Assembly: GCA_004154925.1 (NCBI GenBank)
Contig: QJNS01000308.1
Location: 1-64,000, forward strand
Direction: 5' to 3'
Origin: Monosporascus cannonballus
Lineage: Eukaryota > Ascomycota > Sordariomycetes > Xylariales
Length of the DNA: 64,000 bases
Part shown: positions 61,171 to 64,000 of the stretch, one piece after another
Numbering within the stretch: position 1 is the stretch's first letter
Layout of the letters: every line of letters begins with the position of its first letter
The notes under the pieces: generated by a model
Databases searched by the model: none
What the model saw: the letters and a program-made list of their open reading frames with translations, nothing else
What the model was told of the DNA's origin: nothing
Program-made: the position numbers and the translations under genes

Positions 61171-62570
61171 ATGTTGACGGAAACCTATTTCTCGTCCGTC
61201 TCCGGGCCGCCGATCGCCAATAACACAGCCATCGCAAAAGATGCCGGTATTTACGAGCACACTCTCCATCCCAACCACTCCACGCCAACCACATTCAAGA
61301 AGAGCTCTGTCCCCCGCAGCTGTCTCGCCGTCAGTGAGACGCACGTGTTTGCGGCCCAAGACGAGAAGTCGACGGTCCACGTGTACTCGCGGGCCCGCGG
61401 AAACCAGGAGGCCCTGGTGACGTTCCAGGAACGCATCCGGAGCGTGCTACTGCAGGATGATGTCCTTTTCCTAGGAACGCAGGAAGGGCGGGTCGTCGTG
61501 TGGGAGGCAAGTAGAGAGTGCCCCAGCATATATATTACTTTACCCTTCCTTCTTAGGCCATCCCTGGCTAACTCTCTGTATAGACATGCACCGGCCGGCA
61601 AGTCTCTACGCCAGCTTGCCATGTTCAGGCCGTCACGTGCATGGCCGCTACCCCCTTTCACTTGATCACAGGCTCGGATGATTCTAACATCCATGTGTGG
61701 TCTATACCCCGTCTCCTGGAGCTTGACTCGACCGTCGAGCATGAACCTGAGCAGACCCTTTCCAACCACAGAGCCGCTGTCACCTCGGTAGTCGTTAGCC
61801 AGAGCGTCAACCCCGACACCAACATCTGCGTCTCTGCCAGCAAAGACAAGTCCTGTATCATCTGGAACTACCAGCACGGCGTGGCACTGCGGACCTTGCT
61901 CTTTCCTAGCCCGGTATCGTGCCTCTGTCTGGATCCCTGTGCGCGGGGATTCTATGCATCGTCCGAGGATAGTTCGATGTACGCTATCGACCTATTTGCC
62001 GAGAAGCCCTTGCTTGGGCCACAAAGTGCCGAAGAGAACTCGACGGCTATCCAAGTCTCGTCCGCGTTCGGCGCGGTGCCTCAGGAGGCCGGCACGGCAT
62101 TGTGTCTTGGTGTGAGCTATGATGGGACAATCTTGCTGTCTGGTCATCCGCAGGGTCAGATCCTCCGGTGGGATCTCAGCAACCGCGCAGACTCTACGGA
62201 GGTTGCGAATCTCAACGCTTCGGTCACAAATCTTGTCTTCGTTGCGCCGCTCACATTCACAAGGCCTACGAAGACGGTCACAGTGGTTAAGCCATTCTTG
62301 GGAAGCCGGGCTTACAACTTCACCGCCCAGTTGACCTCGGACCTGACGGGCAGCGACACGAGATTCAGGAAGATGCTGAATTCGCGCGGGATGCCGTCCG
62401 AGTCCCTCGAGCAGGCCATCCTTGCCCTTCAGCAGCCGGTCTCCGACAGTATCAGCGACCAGGCGCTGCGGACCGAGAACGAGGAATTGTGGGAGATCGT
62501 CAGTGAGCAGAGAGCCCTCCAGAAGAAGACCTTGCAGCGGTATGTGGAAGCCAAGTCGGCCAGCTTATGA
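61171..62570 (+). CDS. IPI3: Pre-rRNA processing protein Ipi3 (WD40)
   Basis: Two exons, 61171-61506 and 61584-62570, give 440 aa. The N-terminus MLTETYFSSVSGPP...NNTAIAKDAGIYEHTL, then FKKSSVPRSCLAVSETHVFA and VHVYSRARGNQEALVTFQER, is characteristic of fungal Ipi3. WD40 blades follow (GRVVVWETCTGRQVST, LITGSDDSNIHVWS, VSASKDKSCIIWN, LSGHPQGQILRWD). A C-terminal helix (ENEELWEIVSEQRALQKKTL) closes the protein. Ipi3 is a member of the Rix1 complex (Rix1-Ipi1-Ipi3), which acts in ITS2 processing and maturation of pre-60S particles in the nucleus. The length is as expected. The intron starts with GC (GAG|GCAAGT) and ends TATAG|ACATGC; this junction is needed to keep WETCTGRQ in frame. Confidence 0.95.
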
Positions 62571-64000
62571 TGAATCGTCCTATGTCTGCCACTCCCCTTT
62601 CGCATAAAGCTGGCAGAGCTAGGCTCACAACCGGAATCTGTCGGCTTCGATTCGGGTGACCTCATGAATAAACTGAGTGCTATACTCATGCTACATCCCG
62701 AGATCGGTATACACCTTGTAACCAGTAAGAGGAAACAGGGTTATCTGACGAGGTTGCACCGGCACGTCATTGATTAAAGAGGATCGAAGCAAGCCACGTC
62801 TATTATTACAGCTCGGCAACGATCTCCATTCAAGGGGTAGGGTATCTCCCGCGGATCAGCCAAACGTCAGATCTAAGGATTCAGCGATTCTGGCATGCCT
62901 AGTGTTACCAAAGCCATCATTCTGTCCAAGTTCCAGCCTCGATAGATGGCTCTATGCTGCTGTATTACGTTGTTGCTAGACAAATGGTTTTGATCGAACT
63001 GTAGGCGAAACCCACTCTGGACAGGTAATCCTATTCTTGTGATGTCCCATAGCATAACTGACCGATTACGGGCTACCGACCAGTCAGGCGACGCATAGGG
63101 TGACATCGAGCCGCTCCATTCCATCCGTGGAGGAGACAAGGTCGCCGTGGGAGATTACCGAACCGTTCTGGAGACATGGGCACGGAGAGCCCAAAAGCCT
63201 GCCCGCACTTTCTTTACCGTGGCCGGACCCGTTCCAGTATCATCTTCCATTGGGGCCCTAAGCGATTGTAGTGATCCGTGCCTCAGTAATCCCTAGAGCT
63301 ATGTAGATACCGGTGTGTTCGGTTGCCGTTTGAAACCCACACCCCCTCCCCCCCGGATAGTCGAAAGCATAGAAGACTTTGGGCTTCTTGGGGAGGTCCT
63401 AGCATGATTTGGGTAAGAGCCGCGGTGCGCTGCATCAGGGGCAGCTTCGGGAAGCTAGTTGATGTTGCTGGGGATTGTACTCGTCCCGTGGTAATTTGGG
63501 AGGGGGAGGGGGCCCACTAGCCGCGTGGGTATCGACGACGACGACGACGAGTGGCGTCCCTGTAGATTTAGCATAATGGAGTTAGTTGAAGGGAACTCCC
63601 GTGTTTCTAACTTAGCACGGAAGCGGTAAGGATGTCGAGCATGGAAATGAAAAATCGCAAAGGAAGTCGGGGGGCTGGATGGAGAGAGGTGTTTATTCAG
63701 GCATCTGGCAGGTGGAAGAACAGTGAAGTTATTCGATTTGTCGGTCCTCTATAAAGGGGTCTCTTCTAATTCGTCTCTGGGCACCCCAGAGGCTAAAAAC
63801 TTTCGCAACTCCGTTCTGGTCCTCGAGAGGCGGCACCTGTGGCCAAGCTAGGGATTGAAAGGGGCGGCTCCCGGGAGGTCGGAGAGGGAAATAGGAAGCT
63901 TCGAATCGGGGGAGGGGGGTGGTCGTTTATGAATGTGAGCTCGAACCAGTAATCACATGTCAATGTGTGTAATTGCGTCGCTGCCTGTCAACTGCAGTTA
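62571..64000. other. Right-end sequence, no gene recognised
   Basis: Nothing with a recognisable domain or coherent frame on either strand. There is a CGA microsatellite of six units (63533-63550) and several G-rich runs (GGGAGGGGGAGGGGG at about 63498-63512; GGGGGAGGGGGG near 63908-63919). The window ends in this stretch, so a gene could begin beyond it. Confidence 0.5.

Noticed and set aside
1..64000. CRISPR arrays, bacterial-type operons or a secondary-metabolite cluster
   Set aside because: No spaced direct repeats of CRISPR type, introns throughout the genes, and the neighbouring genes do not form a pathway.

Overview
The window looks like nuclear DNA of a filamentous ascomycete (Pezizomycotina, probably Sordariomycetes; the class is an inference). 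The genes have short introns of about 50-100 nt with fungal splice and branch sites, and they include Atg29, Ipi3, mitochondrial uS14 and an Arb2-domain protein. The repeats carry the kind of C-to-T damage expected from repeat-induced point mutation (RIP).

Positions 1 to about 33,250 form one very AT-rich block with no intact gene. Three structurally complete but mutated Ty3/gypsy-type LTR retrotransposons can be delimited in it: 5297-12357 (minus strand, 420-bp LTRs), 16099-21673 (plus, about 190-bp LTRs) and 25983-32719 (plus, 391-bp LTRs, perfect 5-bp target duplication AAATA). Reverse-transcriptase signatures are legible in all three, full of stops. In the third, gag, a zinc knuckle, protease and integrase are also legible. 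A 179-bp terminal-inverted-repeat element at 23812-23990 has escaped most of the damage. The block ends at a near-perfect nested palindrome (33306-33384), after which base composition jumps to ordinary coding-like values.

Positions 33,400-64,000 are the gene region. In order they hold: a 7-exon adenylate-forming CoA ligase of the 4-coumarate/phenylacetate-CoA ligase type (36553-38943, +); a RIP-eroded 1.4-kb Tc1/mariner-like DNA transposon with preserved TIRs (39071-40474); a small hydrophilic stress-type protein (40617-41123, -) with an unresolved start; mitochondrial ribosomal protein uS14m (41725-42230, +); an Arb2-domain protein (43023-44944, +); a conserved mitochondrial-type membrane protein (45318-47108, -); ATG29 (47737-49248, -) with a 10-nt micro-exon; a three-TM membrane protein (50241-51738, +); a gene-poor 5-kb stretch with a degenerate tandem repeat; a 696-aa conserved fungal protein of unknown function (56933-59023, -); and IPI3 (61171-62570, +) with a GC-AG intron.

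The genes are mostly unrelated housekeeping functions (mitochondrial translation, autophagy, 60S ribosome maturation, acyl-CoA formation) plus several uncharacterised proteins. I see no operon-like or secondary-metabolite cluster. The main novelty is the transposon graveyard, its border structure and several unusual gene structures. I did not find a clear new defence or biosynthetic system.
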